Source of the DNA: Bosea sp. 124
GTDB lineage: Bacteria > Pseudomonadota > Alphaproteobacteria > Rhizobiales > Beijerinckiaceae
Reading direction: 5' to 3'
Length of the DNA: 64,000 nucleotides
Assembly (NCBI RefSeq): GCF_003046175.1
Contig: NZ_PZZM01000001.1
Coordinates: forward strand, 3,551,001 to 3,615,000
In this document: in pieces, positions 25,822-34,821 of the stretch
How the letters are laid out: each line of letters opens with the position of its first letter
Position numbering within the stretch: position 1 is the first letter of the stretch
Notes under the pieces: model-generated
Databases searched by the model: none
Seen by the model: the letters and a program-made list of their open reading frames with translations, nothing else
What the model was told of the DNA's origin: nothing
Translations under genes and position numbers: made by a program

Positions 25822-27162
25822 TCAGCTGTTCATGATCGCAGCGAGCCTGGCATAGCATTCGGCCAGCGGCGTGGCGTCGTCCTTCGCCTGCTTCAGGAAG
25901 CCCTCGAGCGCGGGGTTGAGGCGGATCGCCTCGTCGACCTCGGCCGAGGCGCCCTGCCGATAGGCGCCCAGCCGGATCAGCTCCTCCATGTCGGCATAGG
26001 TCGCGAGCGTCGCACGCGCCTTCTGGACGACCGGGTAGAAGGCCGGGTCGCAGGAGCGTGGCATGGTGCGCGAGACCGATTTCAGCACGTTGATCGCCGG
26101 GTAGCGCCCGCGCTCGGCGATCGAGCGTTCCATCACGATATGGCCGTCGAGGATGCCGCGTACTGCGTCGGCGACGGGTTCGTCGTGGTCGCCGCCATCG
26201 ACGAGGACGGTGAAGAGGCCGGTGATCGCACCGCTTCCGACGCCCGGACCGGCGCGTTCGAGCAGGCGCGGCAATTCGGCGAAGACCGTCGGCGTATAAC
26301 CCTTGGTGGTCGGCGGTTCGCCGGCCGCGAGGCCGATCTCGCGCATCGCCATGGCAAAGCGCGTCACCGAATCCATCAGGCACATCACCTGCTTGCCCTG
26401 GTCGCGGAAATATTCGGCGAGGGTGAGCGTGGTCATGGCGGCCTGCTTGCGCATCAGCGCCGGCTCGTCGGAGGTAGCGACCACGACGACGGAGCGGGCG
26501 AGGCCCTGCGTTCCGAGATCGTCCTGCAGGAACTCCTGGACCTCGCGGCCGCGCTCGCCGACGAGGCCGATCACGTTGACATCGGCGCGCGCATAGCGCG
26601 CGAGCATCGAGAGCAGCACCGATTTACCGACGCCGGAGCCGGCGAAGATGCCCATGCGCTGGCCGAGGCAGCAGGTCAGGAAGGTGTTCAGCGCCCTCAC
26701 GCCGAGATCGAGCGGCATGCCGACGCGCTGGCGCGAATGGGCGGGCGGCGGGTCGTTGCGGAAGGTGAAGAGGGTCTCGCCCTGCGGCAGGGGAGGGCCG
26801 CCATCGACCGGCCGGCCGAGCGCATCGACGACGCGTCCTAGCCAGGCGGAGGTCGGCCTGATGCCGGGCGGGGTCTTGTCGACATAGGCGGGGCAGCCGC
26901 GGCGCACGCCATCGAGCCCGCCATAGGGCATCACCAGCGCCTTTTCGCCCGAAAAGCCGATCACCTCGCAGGGGACGCGGCTGCCCGGTGCGATCTCGAT
27001 TTCGACGCGGCCGCCCAGGCTCATGGCGCCGATCGGCCCGGCGATCTCGACGAGCAGGCCGCGCACGGCGACGACCCGGCCGTACACGGTCAGCGAGTCA
27101 AGCCCCGCGATCGTGGAGGCGAGGCCGGAGAGGCGATCGTGGCCATGCGCGGCGCTGTTCAT
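25822..27162 (-). CDS. fliI: Flagellum-specific ATPase FliI
   Basis: FliI is the hexameric ATPase that unfolds and delivers export substrates. The 446-residue protein has the F1-like beta-barrel start, Walker [15 protein letters not shown], the arginine-rich LVGERGREV, Walker [22 protein letters not shown] and the [16 protein letters not shown] region. The start is placed at ATG 27162, where GGAAG lies five bases upstream, rather than the in-frame GTG at 27204. It is divergent from ctrA with a 346-base region between them. Confidence 0.96.
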   Translation of the reverse strand: MNSAAHGHDRLSGLASTIAGLDSLTVYGRVVAVRGLLVEIAGPIGAMSLGGRVEIEIAPGSRVPCEVIGFSGEKALVMPYGGLDGVRRGCPAYVDKTPPGIRPTSAWLGRVVDALGRPVDGGPPLPQGETLFTFRNDPPPAHSRQRVGMPLDLGVRALNTFLTCCLGQRMGIFAGSGVGKSVLLSMLARYARADVNVIGLVGERGREVQEFLQDDLGTQGLARSVVVVATSDEPALMRKQAAMTTLTLAEYFRDQGKQVMCLMDSVTRFAMAMREIGLAAGEPPTTKGYTPTVFAELPRLLERAGPGVGSGAITGLFTVLVDGGDHDEPVADAVRGILDGHIVMERSIAERGRYPAINVLKSVSRTMPRSCDPAFYPVVQKARATLATYADMEELIRLGAYRQGASAEVDEAIRLNPALEGFLKQAKDDATPLAECYARLAAIMNS

Positions 27163-27508
27163 GACTGCTTCCGTAAACCTTTCATTTACCCGAGTGATTA
27201 ACACTGTGTTTCGAGGCTGCGTCGCGGTACGGGGTCATTTCGACCCGGTTCTTCGAGGCAGTCTCCGCGAAAGGCAATTTCGCGGGCGAACAGCGAAACG
27301 ATCCGTGTCAAATTCGACTCACCTCGACAAGGATCGTCGTATTTCTCCCAGGAAGCGCTTGCGCACGGGAATCACGGTTTGTTAACCATTGTGCCCGTAG
27401 CGTGTCGCGTGAAGTTTCATCGGGCAAGCGCCTTCTCGCTCAAGACCGTGCGGGTCCGGGCGAATCACTCAGGTCGGCTTGCCTGCGGGCGAAATTGGGG
27501 ACGTTGAC
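27163..27508. promoter_or_regulatory. fliI-ctrA divergent regulatory region
   Basis: These 346 bases contain three GANTC sites (27316-27320, 27369-27373 and 27462-27466), the motif methylated by CcrM. They also contain a CtrA half-site TTAACCAT at 27382-27389 and another TTAAC at 27198-27202. In Caulobacter the ctrA promoter is both methylation-sensitive and autoregulated, and this arrangement is compatible with that. No transcription start can be fixed by eye. No gene is seen here. Confidence 0.5.
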
Positions 27509-28210
27509 ATGCGGGTTCTGCTGATCGAGGACGATAGCGCGACCGCCCAGTCGATCGAGCTGATGCTCAAATCCGAGAGCTTCAACGTCTATACGACGGA
27601 TCTCGGTGAAGAGGGCGTCGATCTCGGCAAGCTCTACGACTACGACATCATCCTGCTCGACCTGAACCTGCCTGACATGTCCGGCTACGAGGTGCTTCGC
27701 TCTCTGCGCGTCGCCAAGGTCAAGACCCCGATCCTGATCCTGTCGGGCCTCGCCGGCATCGAGGACAAGGTCAAGGGCCTGGGCTTCGGCGCCGACGACT
27801 ACCTGACCAAGCCGTTCCATAAAGACGAGCTCGTCGCCCGCATCCACGCCATCGTGCGCCGCTCGAAGGGCCACGCACAGTCGGTCATCACGACGGGGGA
27901 CCTCGTCGTCAATCTCGACACCAAGACCGTGGAGGTCGACGCCGCCCGCGTTCACCTGACCGGCAAGGAATACCAGATGCTGGAGCTGCTCTCGCTCCGC
28001 AAGGGCACGACCCTGACCAAGGAAATGTTCCTGAACCACCTTTATGGCGGTATGGACGAGCCCGAACTCAAGATCATCGACGTCTTCATCTGCAAGCTCC
28101 GCAAGAAGCTGGCGAATGCGTCGGATGGCAAGAACTACATCGAGACGGTCTGGGGCCGCGGCTATGTGCTGCGCGAGCCGTCCGAAGTCGAGGAACGCAT
28201 CCCGGCCTGA
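27509..28210 (+). CDS. ctrA: Cell-cycle response regulator CtrA
   Basis: CtrA is the master cell-cycle regulator of alphaproteobacteria, controlling flagella, division and replication. The 233-residue OmpR-type protein has a receiver with MRVLLIEDD (acidic pair Glu7/Asp8/Asp9) and phosphoacceptor Asp51 (LLDLNLP), the conserved Thr/Ser and Lys (LILSGL, LTKPFHK), and a winged-helix domain from about residue 125. ATG 27509 is chosen over 27479 because GGGGA precedes it and the family starts with MRVLLIEDD. The C-terminus ends EERIPA, not the Ala-Ala that targets Caulobacter CtrA to ClpXP. It receives phosphate from ChpT, encoded at 34095-34736. Confidence 0.97.
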   Translation: MRVLLIEDDSATAQSIELMLKSESFNVYTTDLGEEGVDLGKLYDYDIILLDLNLPDMSGYEVLRSLRVAKVKTPILILSGLAGIEDKVKGLGFGADDYLTKPFHKDELVARIHAIVRRSKGHAQSVITTGDLVVNLDTKTVEVDAARVHLTGKEYQMLELLSLRKGTTLTKEMFLNHLYGGMDEPELKIIDVFICKLRKKLANASDGKNYIETVWGRGYVLREPSEVEERIPA

Positions 28211-28303
28211 TGCCGGGTCGGGCGGCCGTCACAGGGCGGTCATGTTCCGATGACATGAAGATCGCAACCTGATCGTCGGATGTACACGACAGGTTGACGG
28301 GGA

Positions 28304-28330
28304 CCCCGCCGAGAGGCGGGGTTTTTGTTT
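28304..28330 (+). terminator. Intrinsic terminator after ctrA
   Basis: Perfect 7-bp stem CCCCGCC / GGCGGGG with a GAGA loop, followed by TTTTTGTTT, 94 bases after the ctrA stop. It lies before the convergent cheR gene and could also limit read-through from it. Confidence 0.9.
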
Positions 28331-28361
28331 GGCCGGAGTTTCCGGGCATCGGCTATGGCCG

Positions 28362-29246
28362 TCAGAACCGGGCGCTGCCCTGGGCGAGAACCGGCTCGAT
28401 GGGCAGGGACATGTTAGCCGCCTGTGCGCTGGCGGAACGGCGCTCGCGATAGAGCCCGCGATGCTGCCGGTCGGGGACGATCGTCGTGGTGATGCCGATG
28501 ACCGTCTCGGCTGCACCGAGGACGACGGCGCCTTCCGGCGCCAGCCGCGGTGCGAGCGCGGCCAGAACCTTCGCCTTGGTCGGCACATCGAAATAGATCA
28601 GCACGTTGCGGCAGAAGATCACGTCGAACTGACCGAGATGGGCGTTGGGATCGAGCAGGTTGTGCTGCTTCAATTCCACCATCGCGCGCAGGCGGTCCGA
28701 GACCTGCCATTTGTCGCCCTGCTGATGGAAATGCTTCAGCAGCATCTGGATCGGCAGGCCGCGCTGAATCTCGAACTGGCTGTAGATGCCAGTGCGGGCT
28801 CGCTCCAGCACTTCGCCGGAGATGTCCGTGCCGATGATGCGGATATTCCAGCCGGCGAGACGGGCGGCCATCTCGTCCAGGATCATCGCCAGCGAATAGG
28901 CCTCCTGGCCGGTCGAGACCGCCGCGCACCAGATGCGCAGGGACCGCGTCGCCGCATTGGAGGCCAGCTTCTCCGGCAAGATCACGTTGCGGAACAATTC
29001 GAACGGCGTCTGGTCGCGGAAGAACAGCGTTTCGTTCGTCGTCATCGCCTCGATGACGGCGTTCTCCAGCGAGGCGTCGCTGCCCTGACGCAATTGTGCG
29101 ACCAGCGTCTCGATGCCGTCGATGCCGCGCCGCCGGCACAGGATGCCGAGCCGGCTCTCGGCGAGATAGCGCTTTTCCAGGCTGAGCGAGAGCCCGGAGC
29201 GCAGATGCAGGAGCAGGCGCAGGAAGTTGAAATCGGCGTCCGTCAT
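28362..29246 (-). CDS. cheR: Chemotaxis protein methyltransferase CheR
   Basis: CheR methylates glutamates on chemoreceptors using SAM. The 294-residue protein has the N-terminal helical domain (1-75), NETLFFRD, the SAM-binding motif IWCAAVSTGQEAYSLAM (normally SAACSTGEEPYSLAM), the acidic residue in GTDIS, and FDVIFCRNVLIYFD. The C-terminal 25 residues are a variable tail with no VAP-type or NWETF partner sequence. Its start overlaps the cheB stop by four bases (ATGA). It is the last gene of the che operon. Confidence 0.96.
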   Translation of the reverse strand: MTDADFNFLRLLLHLRSGLSLSLEKRYLAESRLGILCRRRGIDGIETLVAQLRQGSDASLENAVIEAMTTNETLFFRDQTPFELFRNVILPEKLASNAATRSLRIWCAAVSTGQEAYSLAMILDEMAARLAGWNIRIIGTDISGEVLERARTGIYSQFEIQRGLPIQMLLKHFHQQGDKWQVSDRLRAMVELKQHNLLDPNAHLGQFDVIFCRNVLIYFDVPTKAKVLAALAPRLAPEGAVVLGAAETVIGITTTIVPDRQHRGLYRERRSASAQAANMSLPIEPVLAQGSARF

Positions 29247-30358
29247 GAGGGCTGACCGGCACGCACGAGGCCGCGGATCGCCGGGCCGATTTCGTCGAGC
29301 GGGATCACGGCGCTGGCATGCTGCGCCCGCACCACCGAGCCGGGCATGCCCCAGATGGTGCTGGTGAGCTCGTCCTGCGCGATCACGGCGGCGCCGGCGC
29401 GACGCAGCGCGCCCGCGCCCTCCGTGCCGTCCGCACCCATGCCGGTCAGCACGAGGCCCAGGGCGGCCGGGCCGAGATGGCGGGCGGCGTCGTTGAACAG
29501 CACGTCGACGGCGGGGCGGCAGAACCTGACCGGCGGGCCGTCGCTGATGCTCGCCGCGATATGGCCGAGCCGTCGGTCGATGCCGAGATGGCGGCCGCCG
29601 GGCGCGACATAGATTGTGCCGCGGCCGAGGCGCTCGCCGTCGAAGGGCTCGCGCGCGGGGATGCCGATATAGCTCGCGATCTGTTCGGCGAAGGAGGCCG
29701 TGAATAGGGGAGGCATGTGCTGCACGATGATCGTGGTTAGATCCTGCAGGGCCTCGCCGATGTCAAAGAGCACCCTGGCCACGGCGCGCGGGCCGCCGGT
29801 CGAGGCGCCGATGACGAGATAGCGCGGCACGGCCGAGACGATCTGGCGCAGGCTGGCCGGACCGGCCGGCGTGAAATCGACATCGAGATCCGGTGGCAGG
29901 CCGCCCGGCCTGACGCGGGTCTGGGCGATGTTTCCGAGCTTGAGCAGGAATTCGCTGCGGAAATCTAGGGACAGGGTCAGGCCGCTGCGGCTGTCGGGCT
30001 TGGAGACGACATCCATCGCGCCCTTGGTCATGCATTCGAGTGCGATTCGCGTGTTGCGCTCGGTCAGCGTGGTCGCCAGCAGAATGCCGGTATGGGGGCT
30101 TTCCTTGAGGATCTGGGGCAGCGCGGTCGCGCCATCGACGCCCGGCATGTCGAGGTCGAGCACCATCACGTCAGGCTTGAAGCGCCCGGCATGGGCGACC
30201 GCGGTCTCGCCATCGCCCGCGACGGCGACGAGATGGAACTGTCCGCTCTCGCCGAGCCAGCGCGCGAAGAGGCCGCGCACGACGACCGAATCATCGGCGA
30301 TCACGACCGTCTTGTGCCTCTGGGCGCTTCCTGCGCCGGCCGGCGAAGGTCTGCTCAT
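29243..30358 (-). CDS. cheB: Chemotaxis response regulator protein-glutamate methylesterase CheB
   Basis: CheB removes methyl groups from chemoreceptors when phosphorylated by CheA. The 371-residue protein has a receiver (about 15-130) with phosphoacceptor Asp68 in VLDLDMPG and a catalytic domain (about 178-368). The triad is visible: Ser186 in VIGASTGGP, His214 in VQHMPP and Asp310 in GMGADGTEG. A short Ala/Gly-rich extension precedes the receiver. It is coupled to cheR and lies 96 bases downstream of cheY. Confidence 0.96.
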   Translation of the reverse strand: MSRPSPAGAGSAQRHKTVVIADDSVVVRGLFARWLGESGQFHLVAVAGDGETAVAHAGRFKPDVMVLDLDMPGVDGATALPQILKESPHTGILLATTLTERNTRIALECMTKGAMDVVSKPDSRSGLTLSLDFRSEFLLKLGNIAQTRVRPGGLPPDLDVDFTPAGPASLRQIVSAVPRYLVIGASTGGPRAVARVLFDIGEALQDLTTIIVQHMPPLFTASFAEQIASYIGIPAREPFDGERLGRGTIYVAPGGRHLGIDRRLGHIAASISDGPPVRFCRPAVDVLFNDAARHLGPAALGLVLTGMGADGTEGAGALRRAGAAVIAQDELTSTIWGMPGSVVRAQHASAVIPLDEIGPAIRGLVRAGQPS

Positions 30359-30454
30359 GCGTCACACATTCTGCTGCGCCGCCCTGTCATCGTCAGCTCT
30401 GCGACCGGCAAGCCCGAAGCGCTGTGCCGATCCGCGGCCTGGTGGCGGCTTCGC

Positions 30455-30820
30455 TCAAAGCAGCCCGACCTGATGGAACTTGGAGGCGACGATCTCCTTG
30501 TCGAACGGCTTCATGATGTATTCGTCGGCGCCTGCATGCATGGCCCGCGCGATGTGGGCGATGTCGTTCTCCGTGGTGCAGAACACGACCTTGGGGCGCT
30601 TGCCACCCGGCATCTGGCGCAGCGTGCGCAGGAAGTCGTAGCCGTCCATGATCGGCATGTTCCAGTCGAGCAGGACGGCATCGGGCATCTCGCCCTTGCA
30701 GGCGTCGATGGCACGGGCGCCGTCCTCGGCTTCCGTGATGCGGAACTGGAGGCCCTCCAGAATGCGGCGGGCGACCTTGCGGATCACGGCCGAGTCGTCG
30801 ACGACGAGACAGTATTTCAT
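30455..30820 (-). CDS. cheY: CheY-family single-domain response regulator
   Basis: A 121-residue receiver with the acidic pair Asp8-Asp9 (LVVDDS), phosphoacceptor Asp52 (LLDWNMP), Thr in VFCTTEND and Lys in IMKPFDKE. It is probably the motor-binding output of the CheA kinase encoded just upstream. ATG 30820 is chosen because GGAG sits seven bases upstream; the TTG at 30826 is too close to that site. The Trp after Asp52 and the MKPFDK ending fit alphaproteobacterial CheYs next to cheB. A role as a CckA-pathway DivK-like regulator is possible but less likely here. Confidence 0.9.
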   Translation of the reverse strand: MKYCLVVDDSAVIRKVARRILEGLQFRITEAEDGARAIDACKGEMPDAVLLDWNMPIMDGYDFLRTLRQMPGGKRPKVVFCTTENDIAHIARAMHAGADEYIMKPFDKEIVASKFHQVGLL

Positions 30821-30850
30821 GGTCAATCTCCAGATCGGTACGGCGACGCG

Positions 30851-31360
30851 TCAGGCCGCGGCTTGCAGGTCAAGTGCGAGAATGGCGTCGACGTCGAGAA
30901 CGACGAGCAGGCGGTCTTCCAGGCGGTGAACGCCCGTTGCGAGGGCCGCCCAGCCCCGGTCCAGGTGAACCGGGGTCGGTTCGAAGGTGGATTGATCGAG
31001 CCGCATCACTTCGCCGACGGCGTCCACGATCAGGGCATAGGCCTCGCCCTCATGGTCGATGCCGACGGCGACCAGCTCCGTCTTGCCCTCTCTGTCTTGC
31101 TTGAGGGTGACCGGTCGCCCGAGGCGCCGGCGCAGGCAGATCGCGGTGACGATGCGGCCGCGCAGATTGAGCAGGCCGATGATCTCGGACGGCGCGCGCG
31201 GCACGAGTGTGATGCGGTTGGTGATGAAGACGTCGTGCACGCGGCCGATCGGCAGCCCGAGAATCTGGTCGCCGATCATCACGGTGACGTAGTCGAGCGA
31301 GTCGAAGGTGCCAACGGAGGCATCTACCGTGAGGCTGCGATCTGTCTGGTGAAACGTCAT
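30851..31360 (-). CDS. cheW: Chemotaxis adaptor protein CheW
   Basis: CheW bridges chemoreceptors and CheA in the signalling array. The 169-residue protein is one CheW domain from about residue 20: VTVMIGDQILGLPIGRVHDV, the conserved loop GLLNLRGRIVTAICLRRRLG and the late LVVLDVDAILAL. It has 20 extra N-terminal residues. Its start overlaps the cheA stop (ATGA), showing translational coupling. Confidence 0.95.
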   Translation of the reverse strand: MTFHQTDRSLTVDASVGTFDSLDYVTVMIGDQILGLPIGRVHDVFITNRITLVPRAPSEIIGLLNLRGRIVTAICLRRRLGRPVTLKQDREGKTELVAVGIDHEGEAYALIVDAVGEVMRLDQSTFEPTPVHLDRGWAALATGVHRLEDRLLVVLDVDAILALDLQAAA

Positions 31361-33981
31361 GCCGCCTCCCTGATGCCGGGCCTGCGCTCGGCGAGTTCGC
31401 CCAGCAGGGCACGGCGGTCGAATTTGGCGACGACCTCGTCCATGCGCTCCTGGCTGGCGCGCATATGCAGATCGGGCGTCACCAGCGTCGTCATGCCGAT
31501 GAGCCGCAGGCGCTCGCCACCCGGCCCGGCGCGCAGCGCCGCGGCAAAGGCGAAGGCACCGTCGATGTCGCCGTCGATATCGATCAGGACGACGCTGATG
31601 GCGCTGCCGGCCAGTTGCTGGCGAGCGGTCTCGAAGGCGGTGGCGACGGCGATGCGATGTCCGGAGGCCTTGAGCACGGGCGTGAGCATGTCGCGCAGGA
31701 AGGCCGAGGGTTCGACGAGAAGAATCTGCGCCGGGGCCGATGGATCGGCGCGGTCGTAACCCGCCTGGCGCCAGCCGCGCTCCTGCATCGGCAGGTAGTG
31801 GGCGAGGTCGATGATGTCCGTGGCGCGCCCGCGGATCATCGCCGAGCCGACGATGCCCTTGTCCTGCGCGGTCGCCATCTCGATGTCGAGCACCTCGTCG
31901 ACGATGTCGACGATCGCATCGACTGCCAGGGCGACCGTCAGCTCGCCTTCGGAGATGATGACGAGCGGTTGCAGCCCCTGCCTGCGAATCTCCGTCTCGC
32001 CGACCGGTACGACCGGCACGAGCCGGTCGCGATAATGCAGCAGAATGCGACCGCTGCCGCTCTGGAACAGCGCGGCGTCGACCTCCTCGAGGCGCGTGAC
32101 GAGCGAGAGCGGCACGGCCCTGAGCCCGTCGGCGCCGGCCTTGAACACCAGCACGGTGGTCTTCTCGCTCGCGGGGGCGATGGCGGCCAACGGCGCCTCG
32201 CCGTGAAACGCGTCGCCGCTTCCCGCGGCGCCGACGAGGCCCGCCACGCCGTTGGGGTCGACGATCAGGACGACGGCGCCATCGCCGAGAATCGTGTTGC
32301 CCGAGAAGATCGGGATGTGCCGAAGCTTGCTCGACATCGGCTTGACGACGATTTCCTCGGTGTGGAAGACGCCGTCGACGAGAATGCCGAACTGCCGTTC
32401 GCCGATCTGCGTGACGACGATGAAGCCGTCGTCGAGCGAGGCTTCGGCCGTACCCATCAGCCCCGACAGCGCGATGATCGGCAGCAGGCGGCCGCGCAGC
32501 CGCAGGATCGGCGCGCCGTTGATCTCCTCGATCCGATGGTCGGCGCCGGCTTTCACGCGGACGAGTTCGCGGACGACGATCTGCGGGATGGCGAAACGCT
32601 GGTCGCCGGCAACCACGATCAGCGCCGCGACGATCGCAAGCGTGAGCGGGATTTTGATCGTGATCGTCGTGCCGAGGCCCGGCTTGCTGGCGATGTCGAT
32701 CAGGCCGCCGATGGCATCGACATTGACCTTGACCACGTCCATGCCGACGCCGCGCCCGGAAATGGCGGTGACGCTGTCGGTGGTCGAGAAGCCGGGATGG
32801 AAGATGAAGCGACTGACCTGGGCGTCGGTCATGCGCTCGGTCTCGCCTTCGGTGGCAAGGCCCTGCTGGATCGCCTTGCGCCGGATGCGCTCGATATCGA
32901 GGCCGCGGCCGTCATCCGACACCAGGATGGTGACGGAGCCGCCCTCGTGATAGGCGGCGAGGCGGATCGTGCCATGCTCGGACTTGCCTGCGGCGAGGCG
33001 TTCGGCCGGGGTCTCGATCGCATGGTCGGCGCAATTGCGGACCATGTGCATCAGGGGATCCTTGATCAGGTCGAGGATCTGCCGGTCGAGCTCCGTCTCG
33101 GCGCCCTCGGTGACAAGCTCGATGCGCTTGTCGAGTTCGCCACCGAGATCGCGCACGATGCGGGGCAGCTTCGACCAGGCATTGCCGATCGGCTGCATCC
33201 GCGTCTTCATGACGCCTTCCTGCAGCTCCGCGGTGATCAGCGAGAGGCGCTGCAGCGGGGTCTTGAGGCCGTTATCTTCCTGCTTGCGCGCGATTTCAAG
33301 GAGCTGGTTGCGTGTCAGCACCAGCTCCGAGACCATCGTCATCAGATGCTCGATCGTTTCGACATTGACGCGCAGCGTGGCCGGGCCGACGGGACGGACC
33401 TCGCGGGTCGCCGTGTCGTCGCCGAGCTCGGCCTGCTCGATACGGCCGTCGCGTCCGCGCTGCGGGCCCGGCGCGTTGCGGAAGACGAGATCGAGCCCAT
33501 CCTCGGTCGGCGTCCCGGCCGCCGGGGCGGCGTGGCGTGCGAGATAGGCGGAGACGGGGTCGGAGATGTCGGCCGGCGGCGGCTGCTTCTGTTCGAGCTC
33601 GGCCTTGGCATATTGCGCGAGGATGTCGAGTTCGCGGATCAGGTTCTCGTCGTTGCCGGGCGGCTCCTCACCCTTCTCGGCGAGCTCGGAAAGGATGTCC
33701 TTGACGCGGTCGATCGTCTCCAGGATCGCGGTGACGGCCATGGCGCTCACGCCGGCGCCGTCGCGGAACTGCCCGATCACGGATTCTGCAGCGTGGGTCA
33801 GCGCCTCGAGGCGCGGCAGGCCGATGAAGCCGCAGGTGCCTTTGACGGTGTGAACCAGGCGAAAGATGTTGCGCAGGATGTCGCGGTTGTTCGGTTCCTG
33901 CTCAAAGCGCACGAGTTCCCGATCGACCGTGTCGAGATTCTCGCCGGTCTCGGTCAGGAACTCTTGCAGCAAGTCGTCCAT
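31357..33981 (-). CDS. cheA: Hybrid chemotaxis histidine kinase CheA with second CheW-like domain and degenerate receiver
   Basis: CheA autophosphorylates and passes phosphate to CheY and CheB. The 874-residue protein has an Hpt domain with phosphorylated His44 (LVHTVKGTCGF), a linker, the dimerisation helices (about 200-260) and an ATPase domain with N-box MVRNCADHAIE and glycine boxes SDDGRGLD and GRGVGMDVV. Two CheW-like domains (about 447-585 and 605-735) and a C-terminal receiver-like domain (about 750-865) follow. The last keeps Asp801 but has VEPSAF instead of the acidic pair. No obvious CheY-binding P2 domain is seen. ATG 33981 is chosen because the family starts MDDLLQEF. Confidence 0.95.
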   Translation of the reverse strand: MDDLLQEFLTETGENLDTVDRELVRFEQEPNNRDILRNIFRLVHTVKGTCGFIGLPRLEALTHAAESVIGQFRDGAGVSAMAVTAILETIDRVKDILSELAEKGEEPPGNDENLIRELDILAQYAKAELEQKQPPPADISDPVSAYLARHAAPAAGTPTEDGLDLVFRNAPGPQRGRDGRIEQAELGDDTATREVRPVGPATLRVNVETIEHLMTMVSELVLTRNQLLEIARKQEDNGLKTPLQRLSLITAELQEGVMKTRMQPIGNAWSKLPRIVRDLGGELDKRIELVTEGAETELDRQILDLIKDPLMHMVRNCADHAIETPAERLAAGKSEHGTIRLAAYHEGGSVTILVSDDGRGLDIERIRRKAIQQGLATEGETERMTDAQVSRFIFHPGFSTTDSVTAISGRGVGMDVVKVNVDAIGGLIDIASKPGLGTTITIKIPLTLAIVAALIVVAGDQRFAIPQIVVRELVRVKAGADHRIEEINGAPILRLRGRLLPIIALSGLMGTAEASLDDGFIVVTQIGERQFGILVDGVFHTEEIVVKPMSSKLRHIPIFSGNTILGDGAVVLIVDPNGVAGLVGAAGSGDAFHGEAPLAAIAPASEKTTVLVFKAGADGLRAVPLSLVTRLEEVDAALFQSGSGRILLHYRDRLVPVVPVGETEIRRQGLQPLVIISEGELTVALAVDAIVDIVDEVLDIEMATAQDKGIVGSAMIRGRATDIIDLAHYLPMQERGWRQAGYDRADPSAPAQILLVEPSAFLRDMLTPVLKASGHRIAVATAFETARQQLAGSAISVVLIDIDGDIDGAFAFAAALRAGPGGERLRLIGMTTLVTPDLHMRASQERMDEVVAKFDRRALLGELAERRPGIREAA

Positions 33982-34094
33982 ACGGGGGACCACCACTCAA
34001 CGCGACAACACACTGCATCAATCTAAGCAGCAGAAGGGTTTATGATCGGTTGAGATCAAGACGAAAGCCGCGATTATTCAGCGGCTGTGCCGTT

Positions 34095-34736
34095 TCACGC
34101 CGCTTTATTCGCGGTGATCGTGACGGTGTCGCCGTCGATCGCGAAGGCGATGACCATTCCGGCGGCACGGGCGACCATCCCGGTGTAGAGCGGCTGGACG
34201 GCATGCGCGTCAATCGTCCCGGTCTCCGAGCGGCCGGCGATCAGCTCCTCGACATGGGCTGGAATGCGCGCATGCGAACCCGTTGCGGTGATCGTGAAGC
34301 TGCCCTGTTCGCCCTCGACTGTCGCCCGCGAAACCAGCTTGCCGCCGCGCGGGATGGCCTGGGCTGCCAGAACCAGCAGGTTGAGCAGGAGCTTGACCTG
34401 GTTCTTCGGCAGCAGGGCCCGGGGCGCATCCCAGTCGAGCGAGAGCTTCTCGTCGTTGAGGAAGCCATTCGCGACATTGCCGGCGTCGCCGATGTCGATC
34501 ATCGCGCCGGCCGAGCCGGCGGCGCCGAAGGCGAGCCTGGCGAATTGCAGCCGGGCCGAGGCGTTGCGGGCGCTTTTCTTGATCAGTTCGAGCGCGAAGT
34601 CGCGCATCGAAGGATCGTCCTCCTCCAGCACCTCCAGCGCGTTGACAATGGCCCCGACCGGGCTGATCACGTCATGGCAGACGCGGCTGCAGAGAAGCGC
34701 GGCCAGGTCGAGCGGCTCGAGCGAGATGGCGGTCAT
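34095..34736 (-). CDS. chpT: Histidine phosphotransferase ChpT
   Basis: ChpT carries phosphate from the hybrid kinase CckA to CtrA and CpdR. The 213-residue protein starts with a DHp-like helix bearing the phosphorylated histidine (VCHDVISPVGAIVNALEVL, His21). A degenerate ATPase-like domain follows, in which no intact nucleotide-binding glycine boxes are seen, as in known ChpT. The frame is open far upstream, but ATG 34736 is where similarity begins. It is the first gene of the chpT-cheA-cheW-cheY-cheB-cheR run, 113 bases before cheA. The gene for CckA is not in the window. Confidence 0.92.
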   Translation of the reverse strand: MTAISLEPLDLAALLCSRVCHDVISPVGAIVNALEVLEEDDPSMRDFALELIKKSARNASARLQFARLAFGAAGSAGAMIDIGDAGNVANGFLNDEKLSLDWDAPRALLPKNQVKLLLNLLVLAAQAIPRGGKLVSRATVEGEQGSFTITATGSHARIPAHVEELIAGRSETGTIDAHAVQPLYTGMVARAAGMVIAFAIDGDTVTITANKAA

Positions 34737-34821
34737 GGGGCATGTCCTGGGGTCATTGCTGCGTGGCGCTCTGGGCGGAATGGACGCCGTTGCCCTGAGA
34801 TATGATGGCATCTTGGTTTTC

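Noticed and set aside
27184..27204. Full CtrA box between fliI and ctrA
   Set aside because: The two half-sites are eight bases apart instead of seven, so only a half-site is claimed.
31465..34026. 853-codon open frame on the plus strand opposite cheA
   Set aside because: Composition is the Arg/Asp/Gly/His-rich pattern of an antisense shadow, and cheA has clear domains.
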